A DNA stretch of 64,000 bases, taken from contig JAXLQJ010000007.1 of assembly GCA_046331705.1 (NCBI GenBank), positions 1 through 64,000 of the forward strand, read 5' to 3'. The DNA comes from JADJOY01 sp046331705 [NCBI: bacterium] (GTDB lineage: Bacteria > JADJOY01). A program made the translations under genes and the position numbers. Under the pieces are notes generated by a model. That model was not told the origin of the DNA and ran no database searches. It saw only the letters and a program-made list of their open reading frames with translations. Below, piece by piece: positions 36,167 through 44,769 of this stretch (its first letter is position 1; each line of letters starts with the position of its first letter).

Positions 36167-36190
36167 CGCGCGCCGCCACGGCGGCGTGCG
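36167..36190. terminator. GC-rich hairpin terminator between convergent genes
   Basis: CGCCGC and GCGGCG form a stem around a four-base CACG loop, extended by CGC/GCG with one mismatch. It lies between the end of the acyl-CoA dehydrogenase operon (plus) and a hypothetical gene (minus). Confidence 0.5.
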
Positions 36191-36192
36191 GT

Positions 36193-36894
36193 TCAGCGTG
36201 GCTCGGAGCCCGCGCGCGCGCCGCCCGCGTCGCCGCCGACCAGCAACGACGCCGCGAGCCGGACCGCGGACCCTTCCACCCGTAGCGAGCGCGGCTCGAT
36301 CCGCCCAGCCTGAATGCCCGGACCGAGGGCGAGCACGCGCGGGCTCGCCGAGCGTCCCTCGCCCGTGCTGGTGAAGCTCACGTTCGACCCGAAGAGCGCG
36401 TCGAGGCCGCGTGGCTCGGTGGCGCGGATCTGCTGGCGGATCCAATCCGCGAGCCGGTCGGCGAAGAGCGGCGTGTCGACGAAGACCTGCAGGCGATCCG
36501 CGCGCCATGCGTTCCGCCCGACCAGCACGGGGCGGCCGCGGATCTGGATCGTGCCGACGTTCGGCGCTGGCACGAGCGAGATCACGAGGTCGCCGTTCGC
36601 GGTGCCGACCGCCACCGACGCGACGCTGAGCCTCCAATCGGTTCCCGGCACGACGAAGACGGCACCGGGCGCGCGTGCAAGCGCGGCGAGGCGGCGCCCC
36701 AGGTCGACCGTCGTGATCGACGCCTCGGCGGCTTCGCTCGTGGGCTCGACCGGCGTGACCGTGCGCACGGGGCTCGGTTTGCGAGCCGGAGCACGCGCGG
36801 GCCGACGGGTCTCGGCGGGCGCCGGGCGAGCGGCGGCGAGGAGCGTGAGACAGGTCACGCCCAGCACCCAGGCACGCGCCGCGGATCGCCTCAT
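36193..36894 (-). CDS. Hypothetical exported protein
   Basis: A 233-residue protein with a signal peptide (ARAWVLGVTCLTLLAAARPAPA) followed by an Arg/Pro/Ala-rich spacer and then a compact region with short beta-strands (APGAVFVVPGTDWRLSV, VPAPNVGTIQIRGRPVLVG, LQVFVDTPLFADRLADWI). No catalytic motif is visible and I do not recognise the family. It starts at the ATG at 36892-36894, close to the amine-oxidase gene in the opposite direction. Periplasmic or outer-membrane location is inferred from the signal. Confidence 0.55.
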   Translation of the reverse strand: MRRSAARAWVLGVTCLTLLAAARPAPAETRRPARAPARKPSPVRTVTPVEPTSEAAEASITTVDLGRRLAALARAPGAVFVVPGTDWRLSVASVAVGTANGDLVISLVPAPNVGTIQIRGRPVLVGRNAWRADRLQVFVDTPLFADRLADWIRQQIRATEPRGLDALFGSNVSFTSTGEGRSASPRVLALGPGIQAGRIEPRSLRVEGSAVRLAASLLVGGDAGGARAGSEPR

Positions 36895-36997
36895 CGACTC
36901 GAAAGATAACCGCGACCGACCGTCGCGATGCGAATCGTCTTGAATCGCACGCGTCAACTTGGGTACACGTGGCGGGTCGCGGTGCGAGGAGAGGCTC

Positions 36998-38302
36998 ATG
37001 CTCGATGCGGTGGTGATCGGCGCGGGAATGGCGGGAATCACGGCGGCACGCGAGCTGGCGCGGCAAGGCCTCTCGGTGCGCGTGCTCGAGGCACGGGATC
37101 GGGTGGGTGGTCGCGTGTGGTCGATCCGCGATCTCGCGGACGATCCCATCGAGGCAGGCGCCGAGTTCGTCCATGGGGTCGGCGCAGCCACCTGGCCCGA
37201 GGTCCGCGCTGCGGGAGTGGGCACCCGCCCCACACCCAACATGCGCGGCTTCATGTTCAACGTGGGCGGCAAGACCAACTGGCTGCCGCTGATCCTCCTG
37301 CACCCCGAGATCTGGCCCACGTTCCCCATCCTCCAGCAGATCCGGCGCGTGCGTCCCCCCGACATCACGGGACGCGAGTTCCTGGACCGCAAGGGCTATC
37401 GCGGCCGCGGGCGCGCCCTCGCCTCGATGGTGCTCACGGCGCATCTTCCCGCGAGCATCGACGAGGTCGGGCTGCTCGGTCTGGTCGACGATGGCGTCGT
37501 TCACCTCGAGAGCGGCGTGAACCACCGCGTGGCCGGCGGCTACGACGCGGTGATCCAGTTCATGGGGAAGGAGCTCGAGATCACCCACGGATTCGCCGTG
37601 GATTCCGTGCGCTGGGCACGCGAGCGCGTCACGGTGCGCAGCACCGCCGGCGAGGAGATCCAGGCGCGCACGGCGATCACCACCCTACCGGTCGGCGTGC
37701 TCAAGTCGGGCCGGATTCGATTCGAGCCCGAGCTGCCCGAGTCGAAACGATCGGCGCTCGACCGCCTGGTGATGGGTCCGGTGAGCAAGATCCTGCTCGC
37801 GTTTCGGGAGCCGTTCTGGCCCGACGCGCTCAACACCCTCGCCTGTGCCGTCGGCCCGGTCACGCTCTTCTGGAACGTGTTCTACGGCGCCGGTCGGCGC
37901 CCGCCGGTGCTCACCGCCTACTTCACCGGCCCCCGGGCGGCCCACGTCGCATCGCTCGGCGACGACGCGGCGCTCGAGCTGGTGCTCGCGGATCTGGTGC
38001 GCCATTTCCCGAAAGCCCGGCCACGCGAGCTCTTGAGCGGGTTTCGGCGCATCGATTGGTCGAACGATCCGTTCGCGTGCGGCGGCTACACGTTCCTGCG
38101 GCCGGGTGGCGTCGGTGCTCGCAAGGACCTCGCCGCGCCCAACACCGGCGCCCTCTTCTGGGCCGGCTCCGCCACCGAGTCGACGCCCATCGCCGCAACC
38201 GTCGAGGCCGCCTACCTGAGCGGCAAGCGCGCCGCGCTCCAAGCGCTGGCGCTTTCCAGCAACCAGGTGCCGAGCGCCTTTCCCGACGACCGCACTCGCT
38301 GA
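36998..38302 (+). CDS. FAD-dependent amine oxidase/phytoene-desaturase-type flavoprotein
   Basis: A 434-residue flavoenzyme. The N-terminal Rossmann motif VVIGAGMAGITAARELARQG and the Glu/ring motif VLEARDRVGGRVWS bind FAD, and near the C-terminus LFWAGSATESTPIAATVEAA closes the FAD site. Together these identify the monoamine oxidase/polyamine oxidase fold. It oxidises an amine or removes hydrogens from a small molecule, passing electrons to O2 or another acceptor. The ATG at 36998 has a strong GAGGAGAGG site just upstream; the longer frame does not. Its pathway is unknown. Confidence 0.85.
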   Translation: MLDAVVIGAGMAGITAARELARQGLSVRVLEARDRVGGRVWSIRDLADDPIEAGAEFVHGVGAATWPEVRAAGVGTRPTPNMRGFMFNVGGKTNWLPLILLHPEIWPTFPILQQIRRVRPPDITGREFLDRKGYRGRGRALASMVLTAHLPASIDEVGLLGLVDDGVVHLESGVNHRVAGGYDAVIQFMGKELEITHGFAVDSVRWARERVTVRSTAGEEIQARTAITTLPVGVLKSGRIRFEPELPESKRSALDRLVMGPVSKILLAFREPFWPDALNTLACAVGPVTLFWNVFYGAGRRPPVLTAYFTGPRAAHVASLGDDAALELVLADLVRHFPKARPRELLSGFRRIDWSNDPFACGGYTFLRPGGVGARKDLAAPNTGALFWAGSATESTPIAATVEAAYLSGKRAALQALALSSNQVPSAFPDDRTR

Positions 38303-38490
38303 GACGGCACGCTTCGCTCCGCCCGAGCGGGCGGAAGTTCTGTCCTACCTCGGCATTTCGGGCCGGGCCAACGTGGCCGACTCACGGGAGCACGGCGGCG
38401 CCGCCGCTCGGCGCTGGCGTCTGCGGCGGCGCGTGCCGAGGCCCCATGCGGGTCCGGTGATCGCCGGGTTTCGATCGTCATATCAGTGAC
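38303..38490. other. Intergenic segment, no gene seen
   Basis: About 190 bases between the flavoenzyme gene and the structured leader before the glycan/methyltransferase operon. GC-rich, no credible open frame or terminator was found apart from short palindromes. Confidence 0.4.
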
Positions 38491-38605
38491 TTGAGCAAGC
38501 GGGCTCGGAACGCGCGAGCGCCGTCCGCGGCTGCGGTTCCGGGGATGGCCGCACGGCTTCCGCCCTGGCGCGGCACTTGCTCAACCGTGCCCGAACCATT
38601 CGGGC
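38491..38605 (+). promoter_or_regulatory. Putative structured 5' leader of the methyltransferase/CMP-sugar operon
   Basis: TTGAGCAAG (38491-38499) is the exact inverted repeat of CTTGCTCAA (38576-38584), enclosing about 76 bases that contain another CGGAAC/GTTCCG pair. Just after it, GCCCGAA (38589-38595) pairs perfectly with TTCGGGC (38599-38605) around a three-base loop, ending 12 bases before the ATG at 38618. This could be a regulatory RNA or attenuator that hides the start region. It does not match a riboswitch class I can name. Confidence 0.4.
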
Positions 38606-38617
38606 GCGGAACAGTCG

Positions 38618-39214
38618 ATGGATTCGTGGCTCAACCTTTCCAGGGAAGACGCCCAGCTCTTCATGGGCGATTACCGCAATCGCGTGACCGGCGTGCCGGT
38701 CACCGCGAAGAACCGCCAGCCGGTGCGCGCGGTGATGGCGGCGGCGACCCGCGGCGGCACGGTGCTGGACGTGGGTTGCGCGAAGGGCGCCGAGATCCGC
38801 CAGCTCTTCGATCCCGCGCTCTACCTCGGAGTCGACATCTCGCCCCAGCTCATCGACCTGGCGCGGGAGCTCAACCCCGGCTTCCGCTTCTTGCAGGCCG
38901 ATGCCACGCGGCTGCCTTTCGCCGACGACAGCTTCGACTTCGCGATCTCGAAATCGGTTCTCGAGCACGTGCCCTCCGAGGAGGTCGCCGTGGCGATCTT
39001 TCGCGAGCTGGCGCGCGTCGGGCGCCGCGCGATCGTCGTCTGGCACACCCCGCCGATCTACGACGAGACCGAGATCATCGTGCTTCACGGCTACATCCCG
39101 AGCCCGCTCTACCAGAACCACTACGCCCGTCGCGCGTTCGCGTTCGACGATCTGAGAATCGACCGGAGAAGAATCGATGACGCGTTCGAGCTCTGGACTG
39201 TTGAACGTCTTTGA
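38618..39214 (+). CDS. Class I SAM-dependent methyltransferase, first gene of operon
   Basis: A 198-residue methyltransferase with motif I VLDVGCAKGAEI, an acidic residue in LYLGVDISP and post-I FLQADATRLPFADDSFD; the segment SKSVLEHVPSEEVA is the usual beta-4 region. The small size and final HYARRAFAFDD suggest a small-molecule or sugar target. Its last 38 bases overlap the next gene. Part of a compact group of overlapping genes (38618 to about 43226) that probably modifies a sugar or surface glycan. Confidence 0.85.
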   Translation: MDSWLNLSREDAQLFMGDYRNRVTGVPVTAKNRQPVRAVMAAATRGGTVLDVGCAKGAEIRQLFDPALYLGVDISPQLIDLARELNPGFRFLQADATRLPFADDSFDFAISKSVLEHVPSEEVAVAIFRELARVGRRAIVVWHTPPIYDETEIIVLHGYIPSPLYQNHYARRAFAFDDLRIDRRRIDDAFELWTVERL

Positions 39215-39830
39215 GGACTTCTGTCCCCAAGACGGCGACACGGCGTTGCTGGTGACGGGCGCCGACTATCAGCACCACACCGAGATCCGCGAGGCCCGCT
39301 ATCACCTCGCGGACGGCGTGGTGGTGATCGAGTCGTCGCGACTCGTCCGCAGCGGCACGCACCTGCGCCTCGGCAACGTCTTCGAGGGCGCCCTGACCTA
39401 CAGCGATGCCGGCCGCATCACGAGCGACTTGTCCTTCCCGTCGCGCGGCTACGTCGAGCAGCCGTTTCGAAGCGAGGACGGTCTCTTCTACACCCAGGAC
39501 AGCGAGATCTGGCTCAACGGCCTCCCCTTCATCGGCCGCTTCGACGGTTACGACGAGGTCTGCCATCCCACGGTCCACGAGCGCTGGGTCTACTTCGAGG
39601 CGAAGCGCGTCGACCCGGCGTTCCCGGGAAGCGCCCAGGGTTGGCAGGTGTTGCGTCGCCACCTCGACGAGGGGGTGACGGAGCTGGTGCTCGCCCACGG
39701 TGCCAATCCGTACGTCCACGGCGGGCTTCTCTTCCACAGCCGCTGGAACGCCGCGAAGGTCGCGTTCGAGACCGCGGCGGTTCCCCTTCCCGGCGCGGCG
39801 CCCGCAGTCGCGCTCCGAGGTGCCGCATGA
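39177..39830 (+). CDS. Unrecognised protein, 217 aa, in the methyltransferase/CMP-sugar operon
   Basis: I do not recognise this family. The protein has no signal peptide or membrane helix and is beta-rich, with repeats of the form DGVVVIESSRL, DGLFYTQDSEIWLNGLPF, ERWVYFEAKRVDP and GGLLFHSRWNAAKVAF, spaced like blades of a small propeller or a beta-sandwich. It begins 38 bases before the preceding stop and ends in ATGA with the next gene, so it is translationally coupled. It could bind or remodel the sugar substrate of the adjacent methyltransferases, but there is no catalytic motif to support that. Confidence 0.6.
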   Translation: MTRSSSGLLNVFEDFCPQDGDTALLVTGADYQHHTEIREARYHLADGVVVIESSRLVRSGTHLRLGNVFEGALTYSDAGRITSDLSFPSRGYVEQPFRSEDGLFYTQDSEIWLNGLPFIGRFDGYDEVCHPTVHERWVYFEAKRVDPAFPGSAQGWQVLRRHLDEGVTELVLAHGANPYVHGGLLFHSRWNAAKVAFETAAVPLPGAAPAVALRGAA

Positions 39831-40495
39831 GCGCCGCAGCAGCGCTGGCGCAGACGAGCCCGCTCGACGAGCTACAGGCGCTCCTCGACGCGCAGGCGTA
39901 TCCGCCCACGCACACCTATCGAATCGAGCCGTTCGAGCCCACCGACGTGCTGCACCAGCGGGTCGCGCTCATGAACCGGCTCTCGCCACAGTTCTTCGAG
40001 CGCGGGCACGCGCTGCTCGACGTGGGCTGCAACAAGGGCTTCTTCTCGCTGAACGTCGCCGGGCGCTTCACGCGCGTCGTCGCCCTCGACACCGACGCCC
40101 ATTGCATCTGGCTCTGCCGGCGCATCGCCGACTACCTGGGCATCGAGAACGTCGAGTTCGAGGCGTCGAGCTTCGGACGTCTCGCCACCCAAGGCCGCTT
40201 CGACCGGGTGCTGATCGGCAACGTCCACCACTACATCTTTCGCGAGGCGGGCGGTCGCTGGAGCTGGGTCGACAAGCTGGCGCGGCTCGCGACGGGGCTG
40301 GTGCTCATCGAGGGCCCGCTCGGCATGGAGTGCGCGGACATGGACGCGGCCATCCCTGCCGAGATGCGCGTGGCGTTCGATCGCGATCTGTTCTTCGACG
40401 CGATGTCGCGGCATTTCACGCTGCTCGACTTCGCACCGACCGTCGCGTACACGCCGGATCGCTACCTGATGCTCTTCGAGAGGCGCCCGCGGTGA
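39827..40495 (+). CDS. Class I SAM-dependent methyltransferase, second in operon
   Basis: A 222-residue methyltransferase with motif I LLDVGCNKGFFSLNVA, acidic residue in VVALDTDAHC and FDRVLIGNVHHYIF at beta-4. The N-terminal segment THTYRIEPFEPTDVLHQRVA and the C-terminus YTPDRYLMLFERRPR look like those of glycan-chain or FkbM-like methyltransferases, but the exact family is unsure. The ATG overlaps the previous stop (ATGA); its own stop overlaps the next GTG start. Confidence 0.82.
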   Translation: MSAAAALAQTSPLDELQALLDAQAYPPTHTYRIEPFEPTDVLHQRVALMNRLSPQFFERGHALLDVGCNKGFFSLNVAGRFTRVVALDTDAHCIWLCRRIADYLGIENVEFEASSFGRLATQGRFDRVLIGNVHHYIFREAGGRWSWVDKLARLATGLVLIEGPLGMECADMDAAIPAEMRVAFDRDLFFDAMSRHFTLLDFAPTVAYTPDRYLMLFERRPR

Positions 40496-41136
40496 GATCG
40501 ATCGAGCTCGCCGAGCTCGCCGAGCTCGAGGTGCTGCGCGCCGAGCGCACCGAGGATTGGTATCCGAAGGTGCACCGGATCTTCCGCACCCACGACGACC
40601 TGCTGGTGAAGCGGGTCGATCTCCGGCCCGCGCACGTCGACTATTACCTGGAACGGTTGCTGGTCGCCGGCGAGGCACCGTGCGCGGAGCCCATCGAGGC
40701 GCTGGTGGTGGAGCACGGGCGCTTCTGCGGTTGGGCGGAGCGCTATCTGCCGAACCTCGTGCCGTTTCGGTACTTCGAAGCCGAGCGCGACGTCTTCCGC
40801 GCCCACTGCGCGCGCCAGCAATACCTGGCTCAGCGCGGCTACTTCGACCTCGACGCCGCCACCATCAACTACGCGCGCCGCGCCGACGGCTCGGTCTTCA
40901 CGTTCGACAAGGACGCCGTCTTCCGCCTCGACTCGCTCGAGCCTTGCCAGGCGGCCTTCGACGAGATCGGCGAATCGCCGTTCTGGAAGCTCCACGGCGG
41001 CACGTACTTCGTGTTGCTTCGTCAGAGCTACCGCACCCTTCCGGACGCGTTGCTGACGGACATCAGCCACGCCTTCGCCAGCGGCCAGCGGCGGCGCATC
41101 GTCGCCGCGTTCGCCGCCGCCGCGGCGTCGGTCTGA
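40492..41136 (+). CDS. Kinase-like protein (protein-kinase fold suspected)
   Basis: A 214-residue soluble protein. Short motifs fit an atypical kinase: a Lys in LLVKRVDLR (N-lobe), a hinge-like VVEHGRFCGWAERYLPN, DLDAATINY resembling the catalytic-loop D-x-x-x-x-N and FDKDAV in place of DFG. It could phosphorylate a sugar, as WaaP-like heptose kinases do, which would suit a glycan operon, but similarity is weak. GTG start overlaps the preceding stop. An ELAELAELE repeat opens the N-terminus. Confidence 0.5.
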   Translation: MRSIELAELAELEVLRAERTEDWYPKVHRIFRTHDDLLVKRVDLRPAHVDYYLERLLVAGEAPCAEPIEALVVEHGRFCGWAERYLPNLVPFRYFEAERDVFRAHCARQQYLAQRGYFDLDAATINYARRADGSVFTFDKDAVFRLDSLEPCQAAFDEIGESPFWKLHGGTYFVLLRQSYRTLPDALLTDISHAFASGQRRRIVAAFAAAAASV

Positions 41137-41138
41137 CC

Positions 41139-42596
41139 ATGTACCCCAGCCTCGCCCAGCTCGCACGGCCGCTCGGGCCCTTCGAGGTCGCCGCCGTGAT
41201 CCCCGCGCGCGGCGGATCGAAAGGCGTGCCGCGCAAGGCGCTCGCGGACCTGGGCGGCGAGCCGCTGCTCGTGCACACGATTCGCGCGGCGCTGGCGGCG
41301 CGCAAGGTCCGCACGGTGGTGGTGAGCACCGACGATGCGGAGATCGCCGAGGTCGCGCGCGCCGCCGGCGCGCTCGTTCCGGCGCTTCGCCCCACGAATC
41401 TCGCAGGCGATGCCGCGTCGCTCGAGGGCGCGCTGCTCTGGACGCTCGACACCATCCGCGAGCGCCTGGGCCGCCGCGTCGACATCCTCGTGAACCTGAT
41501 GCCCACCTATCCGTTCCGAGATCCCGCCTGGATCGACGACGGCGTGGAGCGCCTGATCCGCAGCCGCGGCGACACCGTCTCCACCTGGACGCGCTTGCGC
41601 GGCCGTCCCGAGGAATGGCTGGAATCCCTCGACGGCGCGCTCTACCCGGTGCTGCACGGCCCGATCCGCGACGCGATCGCGACCGAGCGCGTGGAAGTGT
41701 TCCGCGCCTCGGGCTCGATGAACGTCGAATGGCGCAACCCCCGCTCGGAGCGCACGGGTTGGGTGCGCGGCGGTTGGGTGGGCGCCAAGATCCGCGGCGC
41801 CGCCAGCATCGACGTCGACGAGCCGGCGCACCTGATCGCGGCGCGCGCGGTGGTGGCCGGTCGCGAGCGCTCGCCGTACGACGCGCCGCCGTCGCGCGAC
41901 GTGCTGCCGAGGGTGCCGGTGGCGGTGGCCATCCCCGATCCCGCGTTGCTCTGCGACGACCCGCCTTCCGGTGATTGGCGCGCGTGGGGGCGACATCTCG
42001 CCGCGCTCCTCGGCGATCCGCGCCCGCTCGTGCTCGAGCGCGAGAGCTCCGCGGATTCCCGCCCCCGCATGCGCGGCCTCTTCGGTTGCGCCGCGGCGCT
42101 GACGCGGCACCGGGACTGGCGAGCCGGCGCGCGCGTGCGGGTGGTGGTCGACACCCGCCGTCCGAGCCTGGACGTCGCGGCGCTCGCGGTTGCGCTCGAC
42201 GCCCTGGCGCGCGGCGATCGTCGGCTCGCGCTCGGTGTGGAGCGGGTCGACGATCACCCGCTGCTCTGCCTCGTGGAAGCCGCCGGCGAGGGGACGCTCT
42301 TGCTGGATCGCGTGGGCCTGCGATCGTTCCGGCGCCAGGACTTCAAGCCGGCGTTCGAACCGGCGGGTTACGTCGCGTGGCGACTTCGTCTCAGCCGCGC
42401 CGAACCTGGCCGCGGGCAGGCCATCGCCCTCGATGCGGTCGCGCGCACCGTCGTCGACACGGCGCTCGACGCCGCGCCGAGCTGCGCGGAAAGCCTGGCC
42501 TCGCGGGTGGTCGACGCTCGAGCGCAGGGCCGGATTACATCGCCATCGAGCTCGATCACGCGCTCGACGACCAGGGCGCTGCCTCGGGCGGCGTGA
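41139..42596 (+). CDS. CMP-sugar synthetase-like (acylneuraminate cytidylyltransferase fold), C-terminus frameshifted
   Basis: The N-terminal 240 residues are an acylneuraminate cytidylyltransferase domain: AVIPARGGSKGVPRKALADL, then LLVHTIRAALAARKV, VVVSTDDAEIAEVARAAGA and LMPTYPFRDPAWIDDGVERL. It would activate a nonulosonate or similar acidic sugar with CTP. About 240 further residues without a known domain follow (for example GRHLAALLGDPRPLVLERES, VRVVVDTRRPSLDVAALAV). Near 42530 the frame shifts: the in-frame ending is out of phase with the conserved-looking continuation, so the true C-terminus is uncertain. This is the first visible damage in the window. Confidence 0.75.
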   Translation: MYPSLAQLARPLGPFEVAAVIPARGGSKGVPRKALADLGGEPLLVHTIRAALAARKVRTVVVSTDDAEIAEVARAAGALVPALRPTNLAGDAASLEGALLWTLDTIRERLGRRVDILVNLMPTYPFRDPAWIDDGVERLIRSRGDTVSTWTRLRGRPEEWLESLDGALYPVLHGPIRDAIATERVEVFRASGSMNVEWRNPRSERTGWVRGGWVGAKIRGAASIDVDEPAHLIAARAVVAGRERSPYDAPPSRDVLPRVPVAVAIPDPALLCDDPPSGDWRAWGRHLAALLGDPRPLVLERESSADSRPRMRGLFGCAAALTRHRDWRAGARVRVVVDTRRPSLDVAALAVALDALARGDRRLALGVERVDDHPLLCLVEAAGEGTLLLDRVGLRSFRRQDFKPAFEPAGYVAWRLRLSRAEPGRGQAIALDAVARTVVDTALDAAPSCAESLASRVVDARAQGRITSPSSSITRSTTRALPRAA

Positions 42597-42599
42597 CGA

Positions 42600-43226
42600 G
42601 CCGCGAGATCGGCGCGCTGGAAATGGGAGTGCTTCTGGAACGACGTCTTCGCCAACGAGAAGCCGCTCAGTGGGTCGCGCCGCACCCGCCCTCGTGCTTC
42701 CTCAGTACCTGTCGCGCACGTCGGGGATGGGTTTCCCGAGCGGTTGCAGGCTTCTGGAGGGGCGGTCCTCGACGTCGGCCTGGCCGAGCGCGTCTGCTCC
42801 ATTCCTTGCCGCCCACGGTCGCGAAGTTCGCCATCGAGGTCTCGGTGAATCGGCAGGCGCTGCACGCTGCGGGCATTCGGACCCGACCTGCCCTCTTGCG
42901 GCATCGATCTCGCCTGGAGCGTATCGTGCTTTCACATTTGCCCCGATGCGACCAGGCCGCGGCTCCTTCAGGACACGGCGCGCGCGCTGCGGCCAGCGGC
43001 CACTTCTACCTCGAATGCGTCGAGCAGCGGCCCGGCTTCAGCGACGACGTTCCCGAGGGGATTCAGCTTCCCGCGGGCCGTTTCGTGGTGCCCCTCGACC
43101 GCATGCTGGACGAAGGGCGGCGCGCCACGGCCTGGTTCCGGTGGCGCACGTCGGCGCGATCAATACGGCGACGACTGCCCGGTGCAGGGCTTCATCATCT
43201 GCTTCACGAAGCCCGTCGGATCGTGA
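42600..43226 (+). CDS. SAM-dependent methyltransferase, third in operon (frameshifted)
   Basis: Stitching frames gives a methyltransferase: WNDVFANEKPLSGSRR, GGAVLDVGLAERV (motif I), FAIEVSVNRQALHAA, then DLAWSVSCFHICPD (beta-4) and GHFYLECVEQRPGFSDD, DQYGDDCPVQGFIICFTKPV and a TGA at 43224-43226. At least three indels break the frame. It resembles methyltransferases acting on large molecules. The tail overlaps the end of the GH5 gene on the other strand by about 20 bases. It likely belongs to the same operon as the genes at 38.6-42.6 kb. Confidence 0.55.
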
Positions 43227-44640
43227 CCCGCACCTCAGTGGCGCTCGGGTCGCTCTCGATCTCGGTGCGGCTCGCGCGGCGACACGCGCCCCGCGCCCCT
43301 CCACCGCGAGGCGTAGCCGCTCGCATGGCGTGTCGTTCGAGGAAGGGCCAGATCTCCGTGAGTCCCCACTGCCCCGTCGGATCGACCGTGTACGCCAGAT
43401 CGAAGGCGCCGCTCGACGAGATCAAGCGCATCGTCGTAGGAACCCCGCCACGGCTCGGGCGTAGGTCCGCTCGAGGACCGCGATCTTCGGCGCTGGTAGG
43501 CGATCAGGCCGGTATCGTTCGTGACGATGCCTTCCGTCCGCGTCGCCGGTGGGATCGTCGTAGCGCTTCCAGGCCCAATGGGTCCATCCCACGAGGTTCT
43601 GTCCGCGACGTCCGCGTGCCGAGCGATGTCGGCGACGAACCGCTCGCGCCGAACCCGTCAGGAGCCAGCCGCTCGCCTGACGATCGCGGGCAGCGCGGCT
43701 CTTGTCGAACGCCGGCGCGGTGGCCTCCGCGCAATAGCCGTCCAGATAGACCCGCAAGAAGATGCTGGTCGTAGACGTGGAAGCTGAGCGCGAGGTCGTC
43801 GTAGCCGAGCACGCCGAGGTCGGAGTCGATGCCGACCACCCCCGGCAACGCCAACGCCCAGAACACCGTGTGCGCGGGATCGACCTCGCGGATCGCGGGA
43901 TGATGCGGCGGTAGAAGGGGGTTCGGTGGTGGCGGATTCCTGGGGCACGAACCACGCCGCCGTGGTCCACGGCTCGTTCATCACGTCGTAGCCCAACACA
44001 CCGTCCTCGTCCGCGAACGTGCGCGCGACTTCCCGCCACGTATCGACGTAGCGCGATTGCGTCCCCTCGCGGTCTCGCCAGGAAATCGCCGACCGTGCTT
44101 CCTCGATCGGCAGATTTCCAGGCGCAGTTCAGGCCCAGTTGAACGCCGCGCCGATCGCGGCGGCGACGAAGTCGCCAGTCGGCGCGCCTCACCGCCGAAG
44201 CGCTCGTTCCAGAGATCCTGGTGCGCGTCGACGAGCACGTAGATCCCTCGGCTCGTGAAGAGCTTCACGAGCGCCTCGAGCCGCGCGAGATAGCCCTGGT
44301 CGAGGACGCCGCGCTCGGGTTCGAGCCCTTCCAGATGAAGCCGAGGCGCACCACGTTGAAGCCGAGGTCCCGCATGGCGTCCGCATCGGCGTCGCTGAGC
44401 CCGTCGTGCTCGGAGGGCAGATAGGGCGGACGCTTGTCCACCACGTTCACGCCGTGCAGCAGCACGACGCGTCCGGACGCATCCACGAACCACCCGTCCC
44501 GGACGCGCAGACCGCCACTCTGGTGCAGCACCGTCCGCGCTGCCACCGTCGGCGCAGGCGCTTGAGCCGAGCATCAGCACGAAGAGCCCACCCGCCACGA
44601 TCCCGCGTCGGAACCGACGCTCGCCTCGTCCTCGATCCAC
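43204..44640 (-). CDS. Glycoside hydrolase family 5, endoglycoceramidase-like (frameshifted)
   Basis: An exported GH5 enzyme rebuilt from several frames. A hydrophobic N-terminus GLFVLMLGSSAC suggests a lipoprotein. Catalytic-domain signatures: MRDLGFNVVRLGFIWKG, IYVLVDAHQDLWNERFGGEA (the HQDLWNERF motif seen in endoglycoceramidase relatives), GYDVMNEPW (acid/base Glu) and NLVGWTHWAWKRYDDPTGDA. The C-terminal segment FDLAYTVDPTGQWGLTEIWP would be the beta-sandwich. It should release ceramide or a similar lipid from a glycosphingolipid. Several indels break the gene; the true start (near 44640-44653) is uncertain. Confidence 0.6.
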
Positions 44641-44769
44641 TCATGCGATTCATTCTCCTCGCGCGCGACTCTCTACCGCGGAACGGCGTGCCAGCGCCAT
44701 CGCCGCGGCACGTCGGCGCCGACCGGCGCGGGCTCTGTCGCCGTGGCCGAAGCGGCCAAGACTGCCCAC

